Shown: in pieces, positions 1 to 5,395 of the stretch
Numbering within the stretch: the first letter of the stretch is position 1
Layout of the letters: the number at the start of each line of letters is the position of its first letter
Source of the DNA: Promethearchaeota archaeon
Lineage (GTDB): Archaea > Asgardarchaeota > Lokiarchaeia > Sigyniarchaeales > SOKP01
Length of the DNA: 5,436 nt
NCBI GenBank assembly: GCA_030615235.1
Contig: JAUWZR010000176.1
Span: 1-5,436 of the forward strand
Direction of reading: 5' to 3'
The notes under the pieces: generated by a model
Database searches by the model: none
Seen by the model: the letters and a program-made list of their open reading frames with translations, nothing else
What the model was told of the DNA's origin: nothing
Translations under genes and position numbers: made by a program

Positions 1-332
1 ATATTGATGTTGCCGAACTTCACGACGCTTTTGAAATACTAGAGGCTGTTGAAAGCGAAGATATTGGTTTTTTTAAAAAAGGTGAAGGTGCTAAAGCAGC
101 TCATGAAGGCTTAACTGAGATTGGAGGAAAAATCCCTATAAATCCTTCTGGAGGCTTAAAAGCCCGTGGTCATCCTCTTGGTGCTACTGGGGTTGCACAA
201 GTGGTCGAATTGGTTTGGCAACTGCGGGGAGAAGCGGGAAAAAGACAAGTTGATGGTGCCGAAACCGGAATAACATGCAATTTTGGCGGATTTGGAAATA
301 ATATTCTTTCAATATTAGTAGAAAGAATGTAA
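1..332 (+). CDS. Thiolase-superfamily enzyme (acetyl-CoA acetyltransferase / SCP2-thiolase-like), C-terminal part only
   Basis: The reading frame is open from base 3 to the TAA at 330-332 and gives the last 109 residues; the start lies left of the window. Thiolases join or cleave acyl-CoA thioesters (acetyl-CoA to acetoacetyl-CoA, or beta-oxidation in reverse) in the cytosol. Visible motifs, numbered within the fragment: ELHDAF (5-10), in the place of the HDCF/NEAF loop; INPSGGLKARGHPLGATG (45-63) with the catalytic histidine H57; and TCNFGGFGNN (91-100), in the place of the CxG loop. The HPLGATG and NPSGG signatures make the family call secure. Archaeal and SCP2-type thiolases share this arrangement. 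The HDCF cysteine is replaced by alanine (A9), and the aligned CxG position appears to be N93 with a cysteine just before it. The nucleophilic N-terminal cysteine cannot be checked. No DUF35-type partner gene follows; the next gene is convergent, so this is the last gene of its transcript. The exact substrate is unknown. Confidence 0.93.
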   Translation, partial: IDVAELHDAFEILEAVESEDIGFFKKGEGAKAAHEGLTEIGGKIPINPSGGLKARGHPLGATGVAQVVELVWQLRGEAGKRQVDGAETGITCNFGGFGNNILSILVERM

Positions 333-420
333 AAATACCAGTAGAATACGAAAGATATAATAAATTATTCTCTTTTGTTGCGTCTTTCACAATAACATAC
401 AAACAATAATAAATCGTAAG
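333..420. terminator. Convergent intergenic region with weak T-rich termination signals
   Basis: This 88-bp gap separates the ends of the thiolase gene and the wHTH-TPR gene. For the + strand, the T-rich stretch at 367-379 (TTCTCTTTTGTTG) is the best candidate for an archaeal oligo-T terminator. For the - strand, the A5 run at 331-335 reads as T5. A 6-bp inverted repeat, GAAAGA (350-355) with TCTTTC (383-388), encloses a 27-nt AT-rich loop and is too weak to call a hairpin terminator. Archaeal termination mostly uses T-tracts rather than hairpins, so only the position, between two converging stop codons, gives this call some weight. Confidence 0.3.
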
Positions 421-2334
421 TCAAGCCTCGCTTTCTAACTCTTCTATTTCTGCTTTAAACAGGTTCGCAATCGTAAGCCAATTTTGTGTTGTTTCTAAAT
501 CTGAAATACTCTTCTCTGCATATTTAATTCCTGATTCTAATTTTTCGGTAGCTAACTTAAACTTACCAAGTTCTTTATAGCAAATTCCTAACTTGATGTG
601 CGTTTGGAATGTATACCATTCGTCTGAGCTTATTTCGACGGCTTTGAGAAACTCATTTTTGGCGTTTTCATAATCTTGGAAGGACATTAACATTTCACCA
701 TATGTATCGTGATAAATGCTGTTATCAGGGTCTTGTTCGATCAAATTTTGAATTATTTCAACCGCTTCTTCTTTTCTGTTTAAGTATTGCAACCAATAGG
801 CCTTATAAGTGAGGAGATTTCTATCTTCTGGATATTTTTCCAATAATTTGGTAATTATTTCTAATCCGTAATCTAAATTTCTTTTTTCCTTGTGAATGTA
901 TGCTACTTTTATCTGAATATCTCTCTCCTCTTCGGGAAATATTTCAAGCATTTCATCTAATAAGTCTAACATTTCATCGTATTTATTAAAGTAAATTAGA
1001 ACCCGTTCTTTAGAGATATAAAGGTCAAATTGATTAGGGTTTTTACTTATCGCTGCATTAATTTGTTTAATGCTTTCCTCATAATTATTAAAATCTTGAA
1101 CAATTTCCTTGCGTGAGCTGTAAATTTGTACTTCATGCCATATTAAGCCCTTTAACTTATCATAAGTGTCAATCAGCTTTTTCTCTTTTTCAACTTTATA
1201 GGCCAAGTAAGATATATAACTTGGTAACAATTTCTTTAAAGAATGTCGTAGACCTTCATGAAAAAGAGGACCACAAACTTCATCTAATATCGTATCTATT
1301 GTGGATTCTAAAGTTGTTGAGTAGGTCTTATCTTTATTTTCTTCGTATAATTTATTTAAATACGTAAACTTTGTGATATGTTCTTCGACTACAGCGTTCA
1401 ACATCCTTTCAAGCTTTTCATTAGCTTGGAAATAATATATCTCATCAATTTCTCCCTCCAATTTGAAGAACTTAATAGGAAAAATCTTTTTCTCAATAAT
1501 TTGTAGAACATGAAACTCTAGAACTACCAATTCCAACCCATATTTTTTAGCAAATTTCTCAGTCGAAATAAAGATGGGATATTGTGTTGGATGATTAAGG
1601 GATAAATATAGAAGTATTTTGAAGAAATCTTCTTCACTTTCTACAGATTGCTTGATTATCTCGTGGGGTAATCTCAAAAGGTTATTGAGAAATCGAAATC
1701 TAGTCTCATCTTCAATTATTCTATACTTTTTGAAGAATTTTAGTGTTTTTTTAGTAACTTCTTTGATTCGATTACTTTCTTCTTCCAAAATCGATTGACG
1801 GTCTAAATCATAATCCCTCAGTATTACAGAATATTTAGCTTTACCCAATTGAGTAATCCTATACTCTTTATTTTCTTTCTTAACAAAACTACCCTCAATT
1901 AAGGAATTCATGTTTTTAGATAAAGAAGAATTATTAATTGAAAGGGGTTCATTTAGAAAATCTGCCCATTTACAGAAATTATTATTGTACAGCATCCATA
2001 ATATCCAATGATCGTAATTTCTTTTCCATAATATTGTTTTTGGTGGGTAGTTTAATTTCCTTTTCTGTTTCGTGGCTTGTGATAGTTCGTAAAATCTGTC
2101 TCGCCCTTTAGTCGTTATTGTATATTGATTAAATTCCTTCTTTTCAATTAACTCTGTTATCAAAGATTTCTTCAGATAAATTGATAATGTTGAAGGTTTG
2201 ATCATTTCTTTTAAATTAGACCACGTACATACTTCATTGTTATTGAGCATCCAAAGTATTACTAATTCAAAGTTAATTTTCCCAAAGATAGGCTCTATAA
2301 CCTCTTTAGGTGGGTAATTAATTGGAGAAGACAT
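421..2334 (-). CDS. Tandem winged-helix and TPR-repeat protein, putative regulator
   Basis: A 637-residue protein, probably cytosolic, with no signal peptide or membrane helix. The N-terminus holds two copies of a winged-helix-like unit at about 6-85 and 95-172. Both begin with NYPPK and contain a matching ILWMLxNNxxCxW core (26-38 and 111-123), so they arose by internal duplication. The middle (about 180-410) is helical and charged; residues 238-320 could form a third winged helix, but this is weak. Residues about 400-610 are TPR units: turn positions P433, P467, P502, P536 and S570 are spaced 34-35 residues apart, the TPR period. TPR arrays bind protein partners and winged helices usually bind DNA, so a transcription regulator with a protein-sensing tail is a reasonable inference; the target is unknown. 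The ATG at 2334 is supported by AGATGATC (2341-2348 on this strand), one mismatch from the archaeal Shine-Dalgarno AGGTGATC, 6 nt upstream. It is divergent from the GTPase gene and convergent with the thiolase gene. Confidence 0.8.
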   Translation of the reverse strand: MSSPINYPPKEVIEPIFGKINFELVILWMLNNNEVCTWSNLKEMIKPSTLSIYLKKSLITELIEKKEFNQYTITTKGRDRFYELSQATKQKRKLNYPPKTILWKRNYDHWILWMLYNNNFCKWADFLNEPLSINNSSLSKNMNSLIEGSFVKKENKEYRITQLGKAKYSVILRDYDLDRQSILEEESNRIKEVTKKTLKFFKKYRIIEDETRFRFLNNLLRLPHEIIKQSVESEEDFFKILLYLSLNHPTQYPIFISTEKFAKKYGLELVVLEFHVLQIIEKKIFPIKFFKLEGEIDEIYYFQANEKLERMLNAVVEEHITKFTYLNKLYEENKDKTYSTTLESTIDTILDEVCGPLFHEGLRHSLKKLLPSYISYLAYKVEKEKKLIDTYDKLKGLIWHEVQIYSSRKEIVQDFNNYEESIKQINAAISKNPNQFDLYISKERVLIYFNKYDEMLDLLDEMLEIFPEEERDIQIKVAYIHKEKRNLDYGLEIITKLLEKYPEDRNLLTYKAYWLQYLNRKEEAVEIIQNLIEQDPDNSIYHDTYGEMLMSFQDYENAKNEFLKAVEISSDEWYTFQTHIKLGICYKELGKFKLATEKLESGIKYAEKSISDLETTQNWLTIANLFKAEIEELESEA

Positions 2335-2340
2335 AACTTA

Positions 2341-2348
2341 GGATCATC
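2341..2348 (-). promoter_or_regulatory. Shine-Dalgarno-like site of the wHTH-TPR gene
   Basis: On the minus strand these bases read AGATGATC, one mismatch from AGGTGATC, the complement of the archaeal 16S rRNA 3' end. It lies 6 nt before the ATG at 2334-2332 and supports that start. Confidence 0.5.
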
Positions 2349-2370
2349 TGGCTTATGAATCTTTTTAGGT

Positions 2371-2402
2371 TTAATATATAATGAGTAACTAGTTTATTTA
2401 TA
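2371..2402 (-). promoter_or_regulatory. Candidate TATA-box promoter of the wHTH-TPR gene
   Basis: Two archaeal box A candidates lie on the minus strand: TATAAATAAA (2402-2393) and TATATATTAA (2380-2371). With the usual spacing of about 25 nt from the box centre to the transcription start, they would give leaders of roughly 35-40 nt and about 15 nt before the ATG at 2334. The farther box leaves more room for the Shine-Dalgarno-like site. The call is made from sequence only, in a region so AT-rich that false boxes are common. Confidence 0.4.
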
Positions 2403-2447
2403 CATTATGGTCTAAAAGATATATAGAACTCCAATTATAATTATGTA

Positions 2448-2502
2448 TTATAAACATTTTGTAAACTTAACCTTCTGCTTGTATAATAAAACTTGTAAAC
2501 AT
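2448..2502 (+). repeat. Three direct copies of TTRTAAACWT in the divergent promoter region
   Basis: The copies are TTATAAACAT (2448-2457), TTGTAAACTT (2459-2468) and TTGTAAACAT (2493-2502), all in the same orientation. Starts are 11 and 34 bp apart, close to one and three helical turns, so all three would lie on nearly the same face of the DNA. The last copy ends 14 bp before the best TATA box of the GTPase gene. This arrangement fits a protein-binding operator or activator array; the adjacent wHTH-TPR protein is an obvious but untested candidate binder. AT-rich background makes chance similarity a real alternative, although the shared GTAAAC core includes G and C. Confidence 0.4.
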
Positions 2503-2510
2503 ATTTAAAA

Positions 2511-2525
2511 GTAAAGCTTTATATT
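2511..2525 (+). promoter_or_regulatory. Candidate BRE/TATA promoter of the Rab-like GTPase gene
   Basis: GTAAAG (2511-2516) followed by CTTTATATT (2517-2525) resembles an archaeal BRE plus box A (YTTATATA-like). Transcription would start near 2546, giving a leader of roughly 37 nt. An alternative box, TTTAAAAG at 2504-2511, would start near 2533. No strong Shine-Dalgarno is seen before the ATG at 2583; GAAGG at 2572-2576 is a weak match. Confidence 0.42.
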
Positions 2526-2582
2526 GAAAAAAAACCCTAGCTTATATTAGGAAATATTTCATATGATTGCTGAAGGCTATCG

Positions 2583-3140
2583 ATGAGCGAAGAAAATATA
2601 AATTTAAAATTTAAATTTAAAATAACCGTTGTTGGAGATGGTGCAGTGGGTAAGACATCTCTAATTCAAATGTTCACAAAAGAATCCTTCAGTACGGAAT
2701 ACCATAAAACGATCGGCGCTCAGTTTTCTGTATTTGATAAAAAGATTAATGGAGACAAAATAAAATTATTATTCTGGGACATTGCCGGTCAAGACGATTT
2801 TAATTTTCTTAGACCCTCATTTTTTAAGGAGAGCAAGGCTGCTATAATTGTGTATAGCCTTGAAAAAAATGAACTTGGAGAGGATAGTTTTAAACACATT
2901 CATAATTGGGACGATGATATTAAAGAATACTGCGGAGATATTCCTGTGGTAATTTTTGGAAATAAAGTTGATTTGATAGATGTGAAAAACTTAGAAACTT
3001 CAGGTATCAACAGAATTATTGAAGAAAAGAACTACTTAGGATACTTTATTACTTCAGCAAAAACGGGACATGGAGTAGTTGATGCATTTAATGCGATTAT
3101 TAATGAATTATACATTAAATATAAAGATATACCCGTTTAA
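2583..3140 (+). CDS. Rab/Ras-like small GTPase (Asgard eukaryotic-signature type)
   Basis: A 185-residue single-domain GTPase, the usual Ras/Rab size. All five nucleotide-binding motifs are present: G1/P-loop GDGAVGKTS (18-26, with K24 and T25 for phosphate and magnesium), switch I threonine T43 in KTIGA, G3/switch II WDIAGQ (65-70, with D66 and the hydrolysis glutamine Q70), G4 NKVD (127-130) for guanine, and G5 TSAK (157-160). The WDxAGQ and TIGA signatures place it with the Rab/Ras/Rho group rather than Arf or bacterial MglA, and the intact Q70 predicts an active GTPase switch. The C-terminus ends in KDIPV with no cysteine, so it lacks the prenylation site that anchors eukaryotic Rabs; the short N-terminus has no myristoylation-type glycine or membrane helix. 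It would therefore be soluble, or recruited to membranes by a partner. The convergent neighbours, 27 bp away, are 7TM proteins with longin-like domains, a plausible partner. Specific function is unknown. Confidence 0.95.
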   Translation: MSEENINLKFKFKITVVGDGAVGKTSLIQMFTKESFSTEYHKTIGAQFSVFDKKINGDKIKLLFWDIAGQDDFNFLRPSFFKESKAAIIVYSLEKNELGEDSFKHIHNWDDDIKEYCGDIPVVIFGNKVDLIDVKNLETSGINRIIEEKNYLGYFITSAKTGHGVVDAFNAIINELYIKYKDIPV

Positions 3141-3175
3141 AAGAACTTTTAGCCCAAAATTCATTGATTATTTTT
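3138..3175. terminator. Candidate bidirectional termination region between GTPase and 7TM genes
   Basis: Only 27 bp separate the two converging stop codons. The palindrome TAAAAG-AA-CTTTTA (3138-3151) has a 2-nt centre, too small for a good RNA hairpin, but it presents T4 on each strand. A T5 run (3171-3175) lies downstream for the + strand, inside the end of the opposing gene. Transcripts from the two genes may overlap at their 3' ends. Confidence 0.3.
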
Positions 3176-4244
3176 CTAAGTAATCTGGTACGAAATCAAA
3201 AAATTCCTCTACTAACGCTCTCGCCTTTTTAAATCTGCTAACTTCGTACAATCCGCCAAAGTGAGACTTGAATTCATCAATAAACTGAGAATTGAACTTC
3301 TTAAGTCCATAACGCAAAGATTTAGATGGTTTTGTTGTAACTAAAACAGAAGCAACTGGATACTTCTTATTATGTTGAATTAAAAGGACTGCCCGGTCCA
3401 TCTTGATTTCCCGTACCTCCCCTTTCTTTAATATTTCATCCAAAATGCTACCCACTGCTTGGAGTACCATAGTAAAGACATTCTCGTCTACAGCACTCAA
3501 TTTTGCCCAATCATGTTTAAATAATCCAATACCTGCATTCGTTTCAACAACCAAAAGTCTATAAGCTTTAAAGGGAAGGATATAAATGATTTTAGGTTCT
3601 TTCCATATAACTATAATTGTAAATAACGCTCCAAGGCTATGAGTTATAAAGGCTAATGAATTGAATATTTTAACAAAAGTTCCATAAAAATACAATGATG
3701 CTGTTACAAATGAAAATAGAATACTTCCAAACAATAGAAAGTTAACAAGCTGCTTTAATTCATTCGGGGCTCTTTTCCAAGTAAGGTAACTCCAACTAAA
3801 ATAGGTCATTACATAATAAAAGAGGAAAATGATTTGAAAAATTCGAAGAACGCCAACATTATGGACGCCATAGCCAGGTATAATTCGCATACCCTCAGGC
3901 ATAAAAGATAAGTATAGTAGTGTAAGCTCAATTAGAAGCAAGATCGTGATCTTAATTGAACTCACGCGTTCTTTTTTAATTAGGTCGATGAATATAAAAA
4001 GACAGGGAACCCCAATTATTTGTGGAATGATCGCTAAAGCCATTAGTGGTATTGAGTAAAAATAATGTGCTGCAGCATCTAAACCCCAAAATAAAGATTG
4101 CAATAACCAATTTGCTGAAAATAAATACACTATTCGATTTTTTCTTTTTTTCGCGTAAGAAAATGAAAGTAAAAATCCAATAACATTTAACACACCAGCT
4201 ACTGATGCTGATCCTACTAATAAAATATTATCAAAACTAATCAT
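3168..4244 (-). CDS. 7TM protein with C-terminal longin-like domain (downstream paralogue)
   Basis: A 358-residue protein from the ATG at 4244. A GTG six bases upstream (4250) is also in frame, but it lies inside GAGGTGA, a near-perfect Shine-Dalgarno, so the ATG is preferred. Seven hydrophobic helices span about residues 6-212. Basic loops such as KKRKNR (after helix 1) and KRAPNELK (after helix 5) put the N-terminus outside and the C-terminus inside. The cytosolic part (about 224-356) has predicted order strand-strand-helix-three strands-helix-helix, as in longin domains: RLLVVET, GLFKHDW, an amphipathic helix to KKGEV, EIKMD, AVLLIQH, ASVLVTT, then two helices. Longin-like domains bind or regulate small GTPases in eukaryotes, so a role as membrane partner of the adjacent GTPase is inferred. 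There are no kinase, HAMP or GGDEF motifs. It is about half identical to the upstream paralogue, 28 bp away, and the two are probably cotranscribed. The family name is not recognised; the longin call is by pattern only. Confidence 0.72.
   Translation of the reverse strand: MISFDNILLVGSASVAGVLNVIGFLLSFSYAKKRKNRIVYLFSANWLLQSLFWGLDAAAHYFYSIPLMALAIIPQIIGVPCLFIFIDLIKKERVSSIKITILLLIELTLLYLSFMPEGMRIIPGYGVHNVGVLRIFQIIFLFYYVMTYFSWSYLTWKRAPNELKQLVNFLLFGSILFSFVTASLYFYGTFVKIFNSLAFITHSLGALFTIIVIWKEPKIIYILPFKAYRLLVVETNAGIGLFKHDWAKLSAVDENVFTMVLQAVGSILDEILKKGEVREIKMDRAVLLIQHNKKYPVASVLVTTKPSKSLRYGLKKFNSQFIDEFKSHFGGLYEVSRFKKARALVEEFFDFVPDYLEK
4020..4081 (-). repeat. 62-bp perfect repeat, copy in the downstream 7TM gene
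   Basis: This stretch is identical base for base to 5134-5195 (offset 1114). It covers exactly the 20 codons D56-Q75 of this gene plus two flanking bases, spanning the outer loop after helix 2 and most of helix 3. Identity ends abruptly on both sides, while the rest of the two genes differs at many silent positions. Confidence 0.95.
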
Positions 4245-4246
4245 TT

Positions 4247-4253
4247 TCACCTC
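4247..4253 (-). promoter_or_regulatory. Strong Shine-Dalgarno site that decides the start of the downstream 7TM gene
   Basis: The minus strand reads GAGGTGA followed by AA and then ATG (4244-4242). GAGGTGA is a perfect match to the core of the archaeal Shine-Dalgarno. The in-frame GTG at 4250-4248 is part of this site, so it is unlikely to be the start codon. The site lies in the short gap after the upstream paralogue, as expected for an internal gene of an archaeal operon. Confidence 0.7.
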
Positions 4254-4272
4254 TTCTCAAATATGTTTTTGA

Positions 4273-5355
4273 TTAACTAATCTCACTTTTATAACTTGGG
4301 ACAAAATCGAATACCCGTTCAACTATTTTTAAACTTTCGTCGAAATCACTAACCTTTCGTGAACCTTCTAAAGTCTTTTGAAACCGTGCAACAAATTCTT
4401 CGTTAAATCTCTTTAATCCATATCTCAGCGATCTCGAGAATTTTGAGGCGATTAAAACCGATGCAATAGAATTCTCGTTGTTGTGGGTGATAAGAATTAC
4501 AGCCCGATCCATTTGAATTTCTTGGACATCACCTTTTTTTAAGATATCGTCTAAAACATCACCAATAGCTTGGATCATTACAGTAAAGATATTTTCCTCA
4601 ACTTCTCCTGCTTTTGCCCAATCATACTTAAATAAAGCCACGCTTGCTTTCGTATCAACTACTAGAATACGATAAGCCTTAAAAGGTAAGATATAAATAA
4701 TTCTGGGATCTTTTAAGATAACTAAAATAGTGATAAACGCTCCAATCCCATTAACAAAGAACCCTATAGCATTAAATGTTCTTATGAATGTCCCAATTGC
4801 ATACATTGCCCCTGTTACAATTGAAAAAATAGTGCTCCCAAATAACAAATAACTTGTCAATCGCTTTAAATCCGCAGGAGCCTTTCTCCAAGTTTGAAAA
4901 CTCCATAAAACATAAAAAATCATGAAATAAAAGAGGTAGATAATCTGAGTAATACGAAGTATACCTCTATTATGAATTCCATATCCAAGAATGATTTCCC
5001 AATTATTGGGAACATAAAATGTGACAATAAAAACTAAAGCTTCGATAATCATAAGGATTGAAATTTTAATTGGACTAACGTACTCTTTTCCGCTAAGTTC
5101 TATAAAAATGATAATACACGGAACTCCTATCAGTTGTGGAATGATCGCTAAAGCCATTAGTGGTATTGAGTAAAAATAATGTGCTGCAGCATCTATAAAC
5201 CAAAAAACTGCATACATTAACCACATTGCGGAAAATAAGAAAATAAGCCGATTTTTTCTCCGGAACGCATAAATAAATGTAATTATGCCACCAATTGCCA
5301 CTAATGTCCCCGTAAAGCAAGTTGATAATACTAACATCAAGTTTTCAATTGTCAT
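4273..5355 (-). CDS. 7TM protein with C-terminal longin-like domain (upstream paralogue)
   Basis: A 360-residue paralogue of the next gene, first in the two-gene unit. Membrane helices lie at about 7-30, 37-54, 62-86, 97-115, 131-152, 168-188 and 192-213. The basic loops FRRKNR (31-36) and WRKAPADLKR (156-165) indicate N-out, C-in topology. The cytosolic domain (about 225-355) shows the longin-type order: beta RILVVDT (229-235), beta SVALFKYDW (238-246), helix 252-273, beta VQEIQMD (277-283), beta AVILITH (285-291), beta IASVLIA (297-303), helix 308-330 and helix 337-351. The linker IIYILPFKAYR (219-229) is nearly invariant between the copies. D55, H59 and the GYGIHN loop (124-129) lie on the predicted outer side and are kept in both, suggesting a ligand or metal site; that is inference. 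No retinal-binding lysine, kinase or cyclase motif is present. The ATG at 5355 has almost no leader and only a weak Shine-Dalgarno. Confidence 0.72.
   Translation of the reverse strand: MTIENLMLVLSTCFTGTLVAIGGIITFIYAFRRKNRLIFLFSAMWLMYAVFWFIDAAAHYFYSIPLMALAIIPQLIGVPCIIIFIELSGKEYVSPIKISILMIIEALVFIVTFYVPNNWEIILGYGIHNRGILRITQIIYLFYFMIFYVLWSFQTWRKAPADLKRLTSYLLFGSTIFSIVTGAMYAIGTFIRTFNAIGFFVNGIGAFITILVILKDPRIIYILPFKAYRILVVDTKASVALFKYDWAKAGEVEENIFTVMIQAIGDVLDDILKKGDVQEIQMDRAVILITHNNENSIASVLIASKFSRSLRYGLKRFNEEFVARFQKTLEGSRKVSDFDESLKIVERVFDFVPSYKSEIS
5134..5195 (-). repeat. 62-bp perfect repeat, copy in the upstream 7TM gene
   Basis: Partner of 4020-4081. It encodes D55-Q74 of this gene with the same codon at all 20 positions. 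It contains a CTGCAG palindrome (5184-5189) but no obvious hairpin or known mobile element. Confidence 0.95.
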
Positions 5356-5380
5356 ATTTTTCCGCTATTGTAGATTTTGA

Positions 5381-5395
5381 CTTTTTATATTTAAA
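5381..5395 (-). promoter_or_regulatory. Candidate TATA-box promoter of the 7TM gene pair
   Basis: The minus strand reads TTTAAATATAAAAAG, a good archaeal box A region. A transcription start about 25 nt downstream falls near 5360-5368, only about 5-13 nt before the ATG at 5355, so the first gene would be leaderless or nearly so. This fits its lack of a clear Shine-Dalgarno (only GCGGA is seen), in contrast with the strong site before the second gene. Beyond it, up to 5436, no gene is visible. Confidence 0.5.

Noticed and set aside
349..388. Hairpin terminator between thiolase and wHTH-TPR genes
   Set aside because: Only 6 bp pair across a 27-nt loop, so the T-rich tract is the better termination signal.
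184..402. 72-codon open frame on the minus strand
   Set aside because: It lies mostly antisense to the well-supported thiolase frame, has no family resemblance and shows no ribosome binding site worth noting.
1113..1367. 84-codon open frame on the plus strand
   Set aside because: It is fully antisense inside the wHTH-TPR gene, and its translation has no recognisable domain.
2599..2624. AAATTTAAA-type direct repeat at the start of the GTPase gene
   Set aside because: It encodes the N-terminal NLKFKFK segment with AT-rich codons; a short low-complexity coincidence is enough to explain it.
4245..4250. GTG at 4250 as start of the downstream 7TM gene
   Set aside because: The GTG is part of the GAGGTGA Shine-Dalgarno sequence that serves the ATG at 4244; no separate ribosome binding site is placed correctly for the GTG.
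5093..5320. 75-codon open frame on the minus strand
   Set aside because: It is an alternative frame inside the upstream 7TM gene, whose own frame is supported by its paralogue.
3168..5355. Microbial rhodopsin or sensor histidine kinase as identity of the 7TM proteins
   Set aside because: No lysine sits mid-membrane in helix 7 for retinal, and the C-terminal domain is too short and lacks the H-box and ATP-binding motifs of a kinase.
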